Source: Kingdonia uniflora (lineage: Eukaryota > Streptophyta > Magnoliopsida > Ranunculales > Circaeasteraceae). From it: a DNA stretch of 64,000 bases. The position numbers and the translations under genes are program-made. This document shows positions 10,674 to 21,068 of the stretch, in pieces. The stretch's first letter is position 1. Every line of letters starts with the position of its first letter. The notes beneath the pieces are model-generated. The model had not been told where the DNA came from and made no database searches. It saw only the letters and a list, made by a program, of their open reading frames with translations. The stretch covers positions 1,736,001 to 1,800,000 of the forward strand of contig JACGCM010000669.1 of the NCBI GenBank assembly GCA_014058105.1. The letters run 5' to 3'.

Positions 10674-12422
10674 CTAAGGCAGAAGTTTGGCTTCTTTGTC
10701 TTGAGGTATAAGATCACAGCATTCCGAGAGCCTCTGACGCTTTGATCGGTTGGAATTTGTGATTTGGTTGATTTCGATCATGTTGTTGAGGTGCATATAG
10801 TAGTGATGCTTCTCCTCAGTTCTGTCATTGACCTGAACAACTCTGAGTTGTTTCTTATCGTTGCCATCTTGGTATGACTTCAGGTCAACAATGTATTCGA
10901 GCATCCGTCCTTCCTTGAAAATGAGCTTGAGCATCCACTGTAGAGCATAGCAATTGTCAATAGAATGATGATTTACCTTATGGTGTAGGCAAAATGGTCG
11001 ATTCTCGATGGGCTCCAATGGTTGAAAGACGCGGTAGAGCGTGTCTTTCAAAAATAGTGGAAGCGTTGTTGAGATTCAGACGTTCAACTTTGGGAAGACG
11101 GGTTTGTTTTGCGAGCCACTTCTCCGAGGGTATCCAATATTTCCCTTGGTGCATTTTTGATCTCCCTGTTCCTCTTTGGGCTCATTGGTTCGTTCTGAAT
11201 GTAGGATTTTGGTGGAGAGGACAGACTTGGCTGACTTTTTTTGCTCATACATCATCCTCTCCAAGTCAACTTAATCGTTGATTTTGGTGATCATCTCCTC
11301 TAACGTCGTAGGGTTATTAAGGAAGAAGTATTTTTTTGCTTTACAATCGAGTCAGAGAGCATTGGTGAAGGCGGTTACGGCTATTTTTTGGTCGAGGTTA
11401 TCCACCTTTCTTGAAAGCTCTTGGAATTTCTTTAAAAAATTCTCAAGCTTTTGTCCATGTGACTGCTTAAGACCAATTCGAGAATACAAGTTCTCCTCTT
11501 TGTCTTTGTTGTGAGCATATGTTTTGATGAACTTCTTCTGCAGCTGATCAAATGTGTAGATAGATTCCTGAGGAAGAGAGTAGAACCATCGTAGTGGCTC
11601 CTCCTATAAACTTGTGGTGAACAGTCGATAGAGAATGTGGTTAAGATTGGAGTACAACCCTATTGAATTGTGGTATTGTTGAATATGCTCCTTTGGGTCA
11701 GTACCTTTGTATTTGTAAATTTTGGGAGTATGGAAACCTTTCGGTATTTCTATATCGAATAGTTCTTTGGCAATCAGGCTTCCTTGTAACTTCGTGGTAT
11801 TACCGATAGTACCCAGAACTTGTGCCTCGATCAGCTCCTTAATTTACTGATCCATATGTTCTTTTATGACGTAATGACGTGTTGGTTGAATCACTGGACG
11901 TGCTGAAAGGGGATGATAAGTTCCCATACCTTCACTGAAGCGATCTCGTGCTAGAACTTGATGTAGAGGTCACTGGTCTTCCTCTTGACGGATGGAAAAG
12001 GGGTGACCTCGGCTGGCTTCTGATTGAGCTTCTCCCCCCAAATGGATGGAGGGCTGCAGTCCATGTGGTAGATTTATGGAAATGGCTTTACTAATGGCTC
12101 ACCGAGGTCCTAACCTTTCCCTTGCTGAAATGCGGGAGGTCTCTGGAAGTTGATTGCGAACCTTGGCAGGAGGAGCCTACTAAGTATTTTGTAGAGCCTC
12201 GAGTACAGTCTGCATCGTCGTCATCTGATCTTCGTGGCGTTTGAGCGCTGTCAAACGAGCTTGTCGTTATGCATCGAGCTCGCGATCCTTTGTCAGTTGA
12301 AGTTCGAGTTCGGCGCATTTTTCTGCCTCTGCGTGGAGATTTGCCTGTAACTCGGTGAGTTATCCCGGATCTACAGAAATTTTGAGCTGAGTTCATGTGG
12401 CCTGTCGTCTGGAAGAAACCAT
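10674..12422 (-). pseudogene. B gag
   Basis: The start codon on the minus strand is at 12422. An N-terminal charged segment is followed by the retrotransposon gag domain: IEIPKGFHTPKIYKYKGTDP (about 11755-11695), RLFTTSL, WFYSLPQ, and FIKTYAH near 11520. The C-terminal open frame 11051-10674 has a zinc-knuckle-like spacing CLHHKVNHHSIDNC, then a basic NRSKRQR region. The product would form the cytoplasmic particle and bind element RNA. There are internal stops (for example near 11610 and 11060). Confidence 0.85.
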
Positions 12423-12473
12423 AATTGAAAATTATAATGAAAGACTATATTAGGGTATCGTGGAAATGCAATC

Positions 12474-12494
12474 TTTCCCACAGACGGTGCCAAA
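12474..12494 (-). promoter_or_regulatory. B primer binding site
   Basis: The minus-strand sequence directly after the LTR reads TTTGGCACCGTCTGTGGGAA, matching the site after the E1 LTR with one change in the core. Confidence 0.85.
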
Positions 12495-13074
12495 TGTAAT
12501 GGCCAAATTTCGTAAGCTCGATTTGATTAGGAATTAACTATCACACAAATGAACTTGTAACAATACTCTACTAAAAAGTAAGAAATGAAGACAAGTATTT
12601 TTAGCGTAGAAAACCTCTGAATAGGTAAAAAACCACGACCTCGTATGGAGAATTTTTATAAAAGTATCTTTATTGCTTTGAGTAGATATCTTTATTATAA
12701 GTGATCTCTAAAATCTAGAAATGCTTTTGATCTCGTAAATAAGAAGTTTTGAGTAATTTTTCTCATCCCTGTCTCTTCTAAAACTTTCCCTTTATATAGG
12801 CTTCTCCACAGTTCTTCATCGTGCTTGAACACGTTTTCTGAATAATGTGGTTAGTGGCGGTTGACTGAATAACTGACGAGTTCATGGGAGACAGGTGTTT
12901 TTGACTGAATAATGTTTTCCGGGTTTAGCTCGACCCACATTCTTAAGTAGTTCGTGGGGTTGGCTATAATTTTTTACTAGAGTGTTAAGTGCTAATATTG
13001 CGTGAGCCTGAGATAGAGGTAAATCGGACATCGTGAGCTCGATTATGAGTAAGGACGAGGGATAAGTCCCTACA
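12495..13074 (-). repeat. B 5' LTR
   Basis: A 580-bp LTR with minus-strand start TGTAGGGACTTATCCCTC (13074) and end TTACA (12495). Homologous to 6696-7317. A TATA-like CCTATATAAAGG lies on the minus strand near 12799-12788. The right boundary cuts an antisense reading frame of E4, showing that B inserted into E4. No B 3' LTR is seen in the window. Confidence 0.9.
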
Positions 13075-13292
13075 ACTACTATCTTACGATGCCTACTACT
13101 TGAACCCCCCAGTTTTAGGATCTACCACTGCCAGTGAGATGTCTTTTGCTATGACTAGTTCTTCTATGTTGCTGCCCTCATCCATCGGAGCACGACCAGA
13201 CATACTGGCCTCATTTTCTTCGACCTCCTCGTCTATCAGCCTCAGTTTTGAAGCTCGACGGGTACGCATCTTAGCCTACAGAAGAAGAGGCA
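13075..13292 (-). pseudogene. E4 antisense gene, first exon of the coiled-coil gene, cut by B
   Basis: On the minus strand an exon begins after CCTCTTCTTCTGTAG, a good acceptor at about 13277-13291. It codes MRTRRASKLRLIDEEVEENE near 13270-13210. E3 starts its gene with MRTREASRMRLIDEDDD at 61018, and E2 has the same segment near 31720-31660 (DSRRRLVDEEVDEVE). The acidic Ser/Gly-rich sequence then stops where the B LTR begins. The rest of this gene is not seen elsewhere in the window. Confidence 0.7.
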
Positions 13293-14096
13293 TGCAATTA
13301 GATCGATACATTCAACTATTACGTGTCAATAATCCATTTCCATCTATTCTCTCCAACAGATACAAACACAGTCAAAAACTCGACCCCAATCCCAGCCCAC
13401 CATCAATACCCTCAGAGTCCTAAATGAGCTAAACCTTTGACACATGATTTCCCCCTATACTCAAACATATCCTCAACACTACAAACCAAAAAGACTCTAC
13501 ATACAAATACAGAAGGAAAATCCAAACAAAAGCAGACAGAGATTAATCGACATACCTGTGTTAGTGGAAGTACAATCGAAACAGCAAGCCAATCGATCCT
13601 CAACAATAGCCTGGTAACCTCCCTCAAGCTTCACAAAACAGTGGCATACGTTCCCTTCCTCTCACTCTCTAGTTTTTCTGTGAACAGTACGCTTGTAATC
13701 TCCCCTATATATACCTCCTCAAAATGCCAAAAACTGCCTCGATTTCCAAACCACTATCATTTGCCACTACCCCACTACCCCTATTTTTTAGCTGACATGT
13801 GTCTTTACCATTTTGCCTATTATTAACCTCACGTGCGAATCGCACGCTCACATTCACTTCATTTTAATCTCAAAACAACTTGAACCTTCTGATCCTCACT
13901 CAAAGCTATCCAATCTAATCTTTACCTCAAATCAACCTTTTCCGTAAAATGAGGAAACATCATGATAACCTACACGACATACTTCCCCAGGAACCAGTAC
14001 TGTTCTAACAGACTAGCTGTCTGGGCTGTCAGTCTGTCCAGTCAAATCCAGTAGACCTTAGATTTCAAAATATATCGTGCCTTGTACAAACAATTT
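13293..14096. other. E4 internal non-coding stretch
   Basis: Sequence between the MRTR exon and the small antisense ORFs. It resembles the matching part of E2 (31731-32480), for example CTGCCTCGATTT followed by CACTATCATTT and ACGTGCG. It probably contains an intron of the antisense gene, since a splice acceptor directly precedes the MRTR exon. No gene seen. Confidence 0.5.
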
Positions 14097-14250
14097 AGAA
14101 TTTTACTTCGACAGTTCAGAATATTACTTCGACAGTTCAGAATTTTACTTTGACAGTTCAAAATTTTACTTTTACAGTTCAAAGTTCTACTTCAACAGTT
14201 TAGAATTTTACTTATACATAGTGTAGAAATATACTTCAACAGTTATCTTA
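14097..14250. repeat. E4 21-bp tandem repeat, about seven copies
   Basis: Successive units of the form AGAATTTTACTTCGACAGTTC, with drift in later copies (TTTGACAG, TTTTACAG, TTCAACAG). It sits between two antisense ORFs, where E3 carries a different short repeat (59867-60052). Confidence 0.85.
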
Positions 14251-14355
14251 TTAACTCCCAATTTTATTCAATACAGATCAAAATAGTACAAATCAACCAA
14301 AAAAAAAACAAAATCAAATACCCCTACATACCATCCTATACAAATACCCCAATAA

Positions 14356-14673
14356 TTAAAGAAACCCATATTTCTCATCGGGATATTTCTTGTCGCTCCC
14401 GGCCTCAGCAACAACATCTTCTTGGTCTACCTTCTCCTCAGTAAACGACTCCAGCTGGGACGACCGGTGAGCGTGAAACGGTCCCATCATCTGTAGCACC
14501 CTCAACCAATACTCAAACAAGTCTGGCATCTCCGAGTCTATGTCTTGATCTCCAACAATCCTCTGCTTTAATTCTAATATCTTCTTCCATACACGAAGAG
14601 TTTTTGCTGCCACTTGGTCTTGGTTATTGGGCTTGGAAGCATCGCCTATGCTTTGGGAAGAAGAGGCTGACAT
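14356..14673 (-). CDS. E4 small antisense ORF-b, 105 residues, intact
   Basis: Open from an ATG at 14673 to a stop at 14356; an upstream ATG at 14748 is in frame but not conserved. Sequence: a Ser/Gln-rich start, then a basic helical stretch (AAKTLRVWKKILELKQRIVG). Next is the acidic motif DIDSEMPDLFEYW, then MMGPFHAH, and an acidic tail. E2 has the same ORF at 33240-32925 with DIDDEMPDLFE and MMGPF followed by DQEDADAAA, so it is a conserved product and not chance. It is antisense to gag-pol. No known domain recognised; function unknown. It may be an exon of the larger antisense gene. Confidence 0.65.
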   Translation of the reverse strand: MSASSSQSIGDASKPNNQDQVAAKTLRVWKKILELKQRIVGDQDIDSEMPDLFEYWLRVLQMMGPFHAHRSSQLESFTEEKVDQEDVVAEAGSDKKYPDEKYGFL

Positions 14674-14748
14674 TATGCTCAGAGACCAAGGAACGGACGT
14701 ATGCAATTCTCCCAGAAGCAAACTATTTATACTGAAAATCAGATACAT

Positions 14749-15249
14749 TTAACCCCTCCTTAATCAGAGTTGAATTTATTACAATATTCAATTCTTCTCC
14801 TTGAAAACCCAATAGTCCAACCTCTACAACTTCCCAGACATAACCGTTTCATCAGAACACGTATTTAACCCTCTTTCCCGAGGACTTACAGTCGAACCAT
14901 CACTAGCCTCGAAACATCGACCCCTTTAATCGAATGTCGACCCTTTTCCTCAACCAACACATTTACAATTCGAAGTTAATTTCACCTCGAAGGTAACCGT
15001 TTCTGCATGTTAACATTTGAAGATATATATTCGGTACCGCGCCTACAATCTATTCGCATATATTGTTCATCAGACACCAGAACACAAGTTTAGTAACATT
15101 TGTTCTCATTGCATTACTTCAACATACAAAAAACAGAGGAGACCTCCTAGTACAATCATACAAAAATTTACATAGATTAGCAAAACAACAACATAAACCT
15201 TCTAAAGGCGGTCCTACAAAAAACCCATCGCCACCACCTTGCCAACACT
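14749..15249. other. E4 spacer between antisense ORF-a and ORF-b
   Basis: About 500 bp with no convincing gene. E2 shows matching wording at 33370-33800 (CCTCTACAACTTYCYAGAC, then CCCGAGGAC). Confidence 0.45.
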
Positions 15250-15591
15250 TTAAGAAGAAGCCGCCCTAATTTCAGACGGGACAGCTCCACTCGTCAAGCT
15301 TTGCTCCTCCAACTGCTCTTCTGCCTGAGCGAGACATTCCACCAAAGTCATTAGGTAGAGGTAGCGTTCTTGCGTAGTAGTAAAATAAAACTTCATCTAC
15401 CCCCAGAAGTAAGTATGGGACTCCCCATTAATGGGTTCTCCAGGCTTCAACTCCACCAGGTCTAGCATGTCCCAGTCAAGCTCATGGTGACCAAAGAACT
15501 TCAACTTCAATTCAGTAGTCTTCCACCCTATACGACAGTTTCGGGCGAATCCCATCCTTTTCTGATAGCGGGTATTGGGCGTGGTGTCCAT
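15250..15591 (-). pseudogene. E4 small antisense ORF-a
   Basis: Starts MDTTPNTRYQKRMGF at 15591 on the minus strand, then FFGHHELDWDMLDLVEL and, after one in-frame TAG near 15399, FYFTTTQERYLYLMTLVE. The E2 copy (34155-33817) reads MDTMPNTRYQKRMGF, DLNWDMSDLVE and FHFTTAERYYLFVMALAE. E3 keeps FFGQKDIGVPLPDLVDL at 59300-59350. The TAG stands where E2 has CAG. The protein would be about 113 residues, antisense to gag-pol, nearest to the 3' LTR. No domain recognised; function unknown. Confidence 0.6.
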
Positions 15592-15869
15592 TACATTTTT
15601 TTAGTAAATTATGAGAAATGAGAGGACAGTGCAACAGAAGTAGACTCTACAGCATTACCACCTTCATACCCATGTTTATAAGCCTCATCCAACCCATTTA
15701 TTACTCCATAACCACCAATATTTTTTAATTACTCTATTTTATTACCACTCTTGGAATTCCAATATACAACAGCCAACTTTTCAGTCGTCAACTTTTCAAC
15801 TTTTCAACTCCCAATAACCAACAGTCTTTCTCAGGAAATGCCACTACACTTGTTTTCGAGACCCTTGCT
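15592..15869. other. E4 region upstream of the 3' LTR
   Basis: This lies between the ORF-a start codon and the polypurine tract. If the antisense genes are transcribed, their promoter should lie here or in the adjacent LTR. E2 34156-34397 is the matching segment, with similar CATTTATTA and ATAACCACC wording. Confidence 0.4.
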
Positions 15870-15882
15870 GAGAGGGGGCGAA
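15870..15882 (+). promoter_or_regulatory. E4 polypurine tract
   Basis: GAGAGGGGGCGAA directly abuts the LTR start, the expected plus-strand primer position. It marks the following LTR as a 3' LTR of a plus-strand element. Confidence 0.75.
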
Positions 15883-16594
15883 TGTAGTAGCCTACTCGCA
15901 TCCTTCTACCCCAGTTAAACACTCGAAGGCCACCTCAACGCCTACTCGAACATCTCAAAGCCCACTCAGCCCATGAACAAGTCTTTTAAAGATTATCCAA
16001 AGACGAAGCTTCAACTCTGAATAAATCCTCAAAGATGAACTTCACATCAACACCAAAAATACTTTGAACATATCTGTACATGGTCGAAGTATGACAAGAT
16101 AGTCAACCAGCTCACTAGACAAGACGGCGGCGTTGTTGGTTCTTATAGCAACAGTGACAGACCCATCAACTGCTATAGTGACAGATCCAATATTTCTGGT
16201 GTCAACACCAACTCCGGGATACCCGTACGATATCCGGATGATACACTTGTAATATAATCTAACCTTGGTGACTCAGCCCTTCCTATGTTCTATAAATAGG
16301 GGAGACGGGGAACAAAGGAGGGGTTACAAGATCTCCCTCTTGAGCCCTTACTGTTTACCTTTGATCACCTTGTAAAAACCCAGTACCCAAACCTTCGACT
16401 ACTCGGCAAAAATATAAACACTCTTAAAAATCCTCATCAGAGGTCGTGGAGCGTCACATTCTAGGCCTCTACGCATGTATATTGTCAGTAGATTACTTAT
16501 GCTATAGATTATATACTTGAACCCCTTTGATTGAAGATAAAACCCCTGTGGTGTAAGAGCCGACTTCTCCTCCTTACGAAGTTAGCCCCCTACA
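15883..16594 (+). repeat. E4 3' LTR
   Basis: A 712-bp LTR starting TGTAGTAGCCTACTCGCATC and ending GCCCCCTACA. Same family as the E2 LTRs (shared TGTAGTAGCCTACTC start, TCAGAGGTCGT, GGCCTCTACGCA and the CTCC-ACG-AGTTAG end). A TATA-like TCTATAAATAGGGG is at about 16291. Immediately right of it begins gag sequence of E5, so E4 is inserted in E5. Confidence 0.9.
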
Positions 16595-17582
16595 TTTTGG
16601 ATATCGATTACATACTCATGGAGTTGACCTGCCAAGATAATTTGAATACAAATATGTATGAGTGAATAGCAGTTATCAGTCTCATGGCTATGAACATTAT
16701 CATATTAACAGAAAGGTTTATTCGGGACATCATGGATTTGTTGTGCTTCACAAAAGAATTTGTCACCCTTTAGTATGGGTAAGATACCTGATAGGGTTGC
16801 TGTCATTTGAGTTAAAGTTTGGATTGGTCTATTTTTCTTCTCATCTCTTCCTTTAACATTCTCATTTGTTCTCCCACGTTGTTTTGTGACAACATTATTG
16901 GCACGTTTGAGGTGTGATGCTGAATGGATATCGTTGGAATGAATAACTATATAGCTCTTTATCTTGTCTTTCTTTGATCGCTCGAACTTGATGTAGTTGT
17001 TAACAACATCTATCATTTATGTAATTGTTTTGGGCTTGTGAAGAGTGAGTTCTTCTCGAACTTTAGAATCGAAGTGGAGTGTGTCTACCACCCTAGGTGG
17101 TCGACGCTGATGATGTGAGTTTAAAATATTATGACACCCTGTCTGGGTTTCTTGATCGAAATCTGGAAGTTTGGTTTTGTTCTTCTCTTGGTACATTTAT
17201 CCTCTGGGAAGCTCTTGATCGATGTTCACTTCGGGCTGGGAGGGGCGAACCTTATTGAGCAGTGAATCGATCATGTTATCTTTGCAGACTTTTTATTTCT
17301 TTTTGATGAGTTTGACTCTGCTATTTTAGGGCCATCTTCCTCTAATCTCTATCGACTTGGAGGGCTTGAGTATAAATTCTTTGTTCTTCGTGCTGTTGGA
17401 CCCCTTTTATACTCTATCTGCTTCTGAAGCTCAACAACAACATTATATAAATTATCTATTTCTGGTGAAACGGTTGCTGGAATGTCCTCATTGTTCCTCT
17501 GGGAACTAGTGGCACTTTTGAGGTTCATATTGATCATGGCAGTGACTGTTTGGGATGAGATTTGGTAATTAAAAAAGTAGGG
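16595..17582 (-). pseudogene. E5 gag, N-terminal part
   Basis: Follows the E5 primer binding site on the minus strand. Open pieces at 17639-17349 and 17016-16705 include an ELQKQIEYKRG coiled segment and a basic Lys/Arg/Asn-rich stretch. The order LTR, primer site, charged gag start matches B and E1. The core gag domain is not clear, and the rest is lost where the E4 LTR begins. Identity as gag rests mainly on position. Confidence 0.5.
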
Positions 17583-17602
17583 TTTCCATAGACAACGCCA
17601 AT
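17583..17602 (-). promoter_or_regulatory. E5 primer binding site
   Basis: The minus strand reads ATTGGCGTTGTCTATGGAAA next to the LTR, a variant of the GGCGCCGTCTGTGGGAA site of the other elements. Confidence 0.7.
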
Positions 17603-18070
17603 TGTAATGGCCAATTTTCCAGTTGGTAAACTTCGCCAATACTTTTGTAATAGGGAATACTACTTAGATGTAAACAAAGATTATAACACAGTAGATTTTA
17701 TGGGGAAACTCAGTAAAGTCTCTGAAAAACCACGATCTTGAGGAGGATTTTGTGATTTGAATCCACTATGTACTAATCAATTACACTTGCAGAGAGATTA
17801 AATAAAGTACTATAGTGAAGACAGATATTCCGGGGGGTATTGACATATGCTCTGCCTATATTTATAGATGGATATAGGCAGTTTACAAATATTTTTCCTA
17901 TCTTTTTGGGTGGTGGGCAAACTTTACGGATCATGTACAACGGCTTTATTTGACCAAGTGTAATGGCTACTTATAGAGGGTCGAGATCCGTAGTTATAGT
18001 TCTGTCATCTTCTTGAATGACATGATTCTGCTAGATTATCGTTATGGATTCTGGGGAATATGCTACTACA
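17603..18070 (-). repeat. E5 5' LTR
   Basis: A 468-bp LTR; minus-strand start TGTAGTAGCATATTCC (18070), end CCATTACA (17603). The E6 3' LTR (36641-37127) is its homologue, sharing TCGAGG-TCATGGTTTT-type U5 wording and the AAGTATTGG-GAAGTTTAC end. A TATA-like TCTATAAATATAGG lies on the minus strand near 17872-17860. Confidence 0.85.
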
Positions 18071-18669
18071 ATTAGTTACTTTTGCATAGATGTAACTAGT
18101 TTTTGATGCTGATAATCATGTTTCATAGTTTCTTTTCTATTGAAAGATATGATTGTCAAGTATTAACATGTATAAAATTACCTATTTTACGTAATTAGGT
18201 AAACCTTTCTTAACTTTGCCTATGCAATGTTGTTATTGTTTTGCATACCTGGTTCCAGGACTGAGTAAAGGAGGGAAAGAGAATAGATTATATACTTGTG
18301 ACTGGCCCATATATAAACTATTTATTCATATTGATTACTATGTGTTTTAATATATGTGCTCACTTTCTGAGGGTCATTATAAATATGAAGGTTGGAAATA
18401 AAGCAAATATTAGTGGGAACTCAGGAAGCCTCTGGTCTGGTCAAAGCTCGAGTTTATAGTAAAGATGAAGTATGGGAGCAACTCATAAGAAGCCAAAAAA
18501 GAGCAGTTGGATTAACCAATACTAATGAGCTCAACAACCGCTCTCATTTTTTAGTATGTTTTTCTCCCTGCCTTTAGTTTTTTTTCACCAGTTATGAAGC
18601 CTTAGATATTAAACCTTCAAGTTTACTATATAGGAGGAAACATTAAATACACTGAAGGTGAAATATCTC
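18071..18669. other. Unassigned stretch between the E5 LTR and the P450 pseudogene
   Basis: AT-rich, with a short plus-strand open frame at 18392-18577 (residues such as VKARVYSKDEVWEQLIRS) that I do not recognise. It may be upstream sequence of the P450 gene. No promoter can be defended. Confidence 0.3.
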
Positions 18670-20253
18670 CTTATTTGTAGTTCTATAATTGCAACATTTT
18701 TCTTGACCTTGGTACTTACAAAACTAGTAAAAAATAAAAAGGGAAAGAAGACAGGTAAGTTTCCACCAGGATGAAGAGGGTGGTCATTAATAGGAGATAG
18801 CCTCAACTGTTATAATGCTATTACCGATTTTCATCCGCCCTGATTTGTTAGCAATCAAATCAAAAGGTATATAATAATTAAGTTACATTTCCAGCCCCAG
18901 TTTCCAATAATAGTGCTTTTATGTTGGATTTGTAACCAGAACTGAAGTTAGTCTTCATATTCATTTTCAAGTATGGAATAATATTCTCATGTAGCCTATT
19001 TGGAAAATGGGCAGTAGTTTTAACTGGTCCAATTTTTAATCAATTTATAATACAAAATGAAAGGAAGCTATTCCTATCTAGTTATTCGAAATCTTTCAGA
19101 GATTTGGTTGGAAAAAATAGGCTAATCACAGTTCATGGGGATCAATAAAAGAAACTTCATGGGATTGCAACAAGCATGATTAGACTGGACAAGCTCAAGT
19201 TCCATTTCTTGAAGGATATTCAAATGATTATGCTTCAAATCTTCAACAATCTCGATAAAAATCTGGAACAAGTCATAATGCTTCAGGATGTTTGCAAAAA
19301 TGTAAAAGACCTCTGAACGCGTATATTTACTTTGAAAAAAATGTTTGGAGTCTTCAAAATCTACTATAGTATTATAAATTTACCTTATTTATAATAGGTA
19401 GCAATTAACTTGATGGTCAATCAACTACTTGGAGTGTCTAGTAAATCTAAAGTAAACTAGATGGCTCGCTTGTTCTCAGACTTTGTTGATTGTTATCTTT
19501 CTGTACCAATCAATGTGCCAGGGTTCGCATGCCATACTTATTGAAGGTACACAAATCTTCATATATAGGTAGCATATTTTCTCAGTTAATAGTTATTGTG
19601 TACCTATATATGTACTCATATCATACATGTTTTAAGGAAGTTGTTTCATACATAGCAGGCAAGGGAAACTATTATTAGCAAGATCAAAAGGATCATAGAA
19701 ATAAGGAGACAATAAAATCCTACATCAAAAGTTAGTAATAGTATTCTTGGTAGATTGGTAGAGGAAGAAAATTTGCCAGACAATGTAGTGGCTGATGTCA
19801 TTATCAACTTACTCTTTGCTGGAAATGAAGCAACACCCAAAATGATGCTTTTTGCAGTTTATTTTCTTACTAAATACCCTAGAGCATTGAAGCAACTAAT
19901 AGTAAATATTTTAATCAACATTTATATCTCTCACTCACTCTTATAGCTTTTTCTTCCCTTAAACAGGAAGAACTAGAAGGCTTGAGGAGTACTTGCGATG
20001 ACATGAACATGCTTAGCTGGGAGGACTATAAAGCTATGCCCTTCACACAATGTGTAAGTTTAAGAGCTCAACTATATATCTAGTGCTAAGATCTTTTGAC
20101 TAAAAGGTTAAATCAGAGAACTTATTCTACCTTCCAAACTGCAATATAATTATCGTACGATGTAATTCTTGCAGGTAATTGACGAAATACTTAGACTTGG
20201 AGGAATTGCAATATGGTTAACGAAATAGGCAAAAGAAGATGTGGAATATCAAG
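18670..20253 (+). pseudogene. Cytochrome P450 pseudogene, clan 85 (CYP724/CYP90-like), haem exons missing
   Basis: Six exon-like blocks with good splice sites. Block 1 (about 18670-18865) has a hydrophobic anchor, a Lys-rich stop-transfer and KFPPG, then RGWSLIGDS. Block 2 (about 18971-19301) has FSCSLFGKWAVV and FRDLVGKNRLITVHGDQ. Block 3 (about 19402-19549) has AINLMVNQLLGVSS and FSDFVDCYLSVPINVPGF. Block 4 (about 19658-19903) holds the I-helix with LLFAGNEAT, where the usual motif is AGxET. Block 5 (19966-20053) has WEDYKAMPFTQC. Block 6 (20175-20253) has the K-helix VIDEILRLGGIAIWL with E-x-x-R. In-frame stops occur in at least four blocks, and the exons with the haem Cys ligand are absent. 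The family oxidises steroid side chains in brassinosteroid synthesis at the ER. CYP724 is my best guess. Confidence 0.85.
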
Positions 20254-20579
20254 GTATATGTTTAGAGAATCATATCAACTTTAATCCATTTGATAACCTT
20301 TAGATCACAAGTTTGATATTATTCTGATAAGGTGAGAACTTCAAGTTGTCACCAACACTTTCAAACAACCATTGCTATCTTTTTTGAATTTGCAAGTCAT
20401 TTCGCTTAATTGATCAAATAGGTTATCATATTAAGTTTATTTCGTGTATGATACTATGTGAATTGTTGGTAAGAAACATGCTTATAATTTATCTCCTTTT
20501 CCGCATATTTTTGAAATAAAATATTTTTTTTTGAAATAAAATATTTTTATAATATTTATTATATGTTTTTCCCATGGAT
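20254..20579. other. AT-rich tail after the P450 pseudogene
   Basis: Starts with a clean donor (AAGGTATATG), so it is probably the remains of P450 intron 6. No exon follows. Confidence 0.5.
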
Positions 20580-20890
20580 GTTGTTGTTGTGAAAGTAGGC
20601 TTTTGCCACAGATTTTTCTATAGTAAAAAATTGATCATTTGCCACATATTTTGCTGTCCTATTTTAGTGGAACAAATGAAATGGGACCAACATGTACTAT
20701 GAAAAATATTGTGGCAAATAAGAGCTTTTGCCATAATAGTAGCTACCATAAAAGTCGTGGCAATTGAGAAACTTTTTGCCATAGTAATAACTGGGCCAAA
20801 GCTTTAGCCACCCCATTTACGAGCACGACACGTGCCACGGTAAAAACTATGGCAAAAACCCTTTTGCCATAGATTTTTTCATGGCTACTA
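20580..20890. mobile_element. Probable CACTA-type subterminal repeat block
   Basis: The motif TTGCCA(C/T)(A/G), or its complement TGGCAA, recurs about ten times in 300 bp, in both orientations (TTTTGCCACAGATT, TTGTGGCAAAT, TTTTGCCATAGATT). Clusters of this kind are typical subterminal repeats of CACTA elements. Clear CACTA termini were not found, so this may be a fragment. Confidence 0.45.
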
Positions 20891-20894
20891 CCCT

Positions 20895-21068
20895 TTATTC
20901 TTCTAATGTAACCTCTTCATACTCCGAACCACCTTTACTATAATATTTACCCAACTCTTCCACACATACGGTAACATCAATACTAATAGGTTCTACATCA
21001 ATAATGTTAAAAATATTTTCTTCTACATCAACATCTGAAAAATTAGTGTTTTCAACTGCTCGATCCAT
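20895..21068 (-). CDS. E6 left fragment, small antisense ORF, 57 residues
   Basis: Opens MDRAVENTNFSDVDVEEN and ends EEVTLEE. It is strongly acidic and unbroken. It lies left of the E2 insertion on the minus strand, in the same orientation as the E6 antisense ORFs right of E2. It is probably part of the same antisense unit of E6. No domain recognised. Confidence 0.4.
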   Translation of the reverse strand: MDRAVENTNFSDVDVEENIFNIIDVEPISIDVTVCVEELGKYYSKGGSEYEEVTLEE

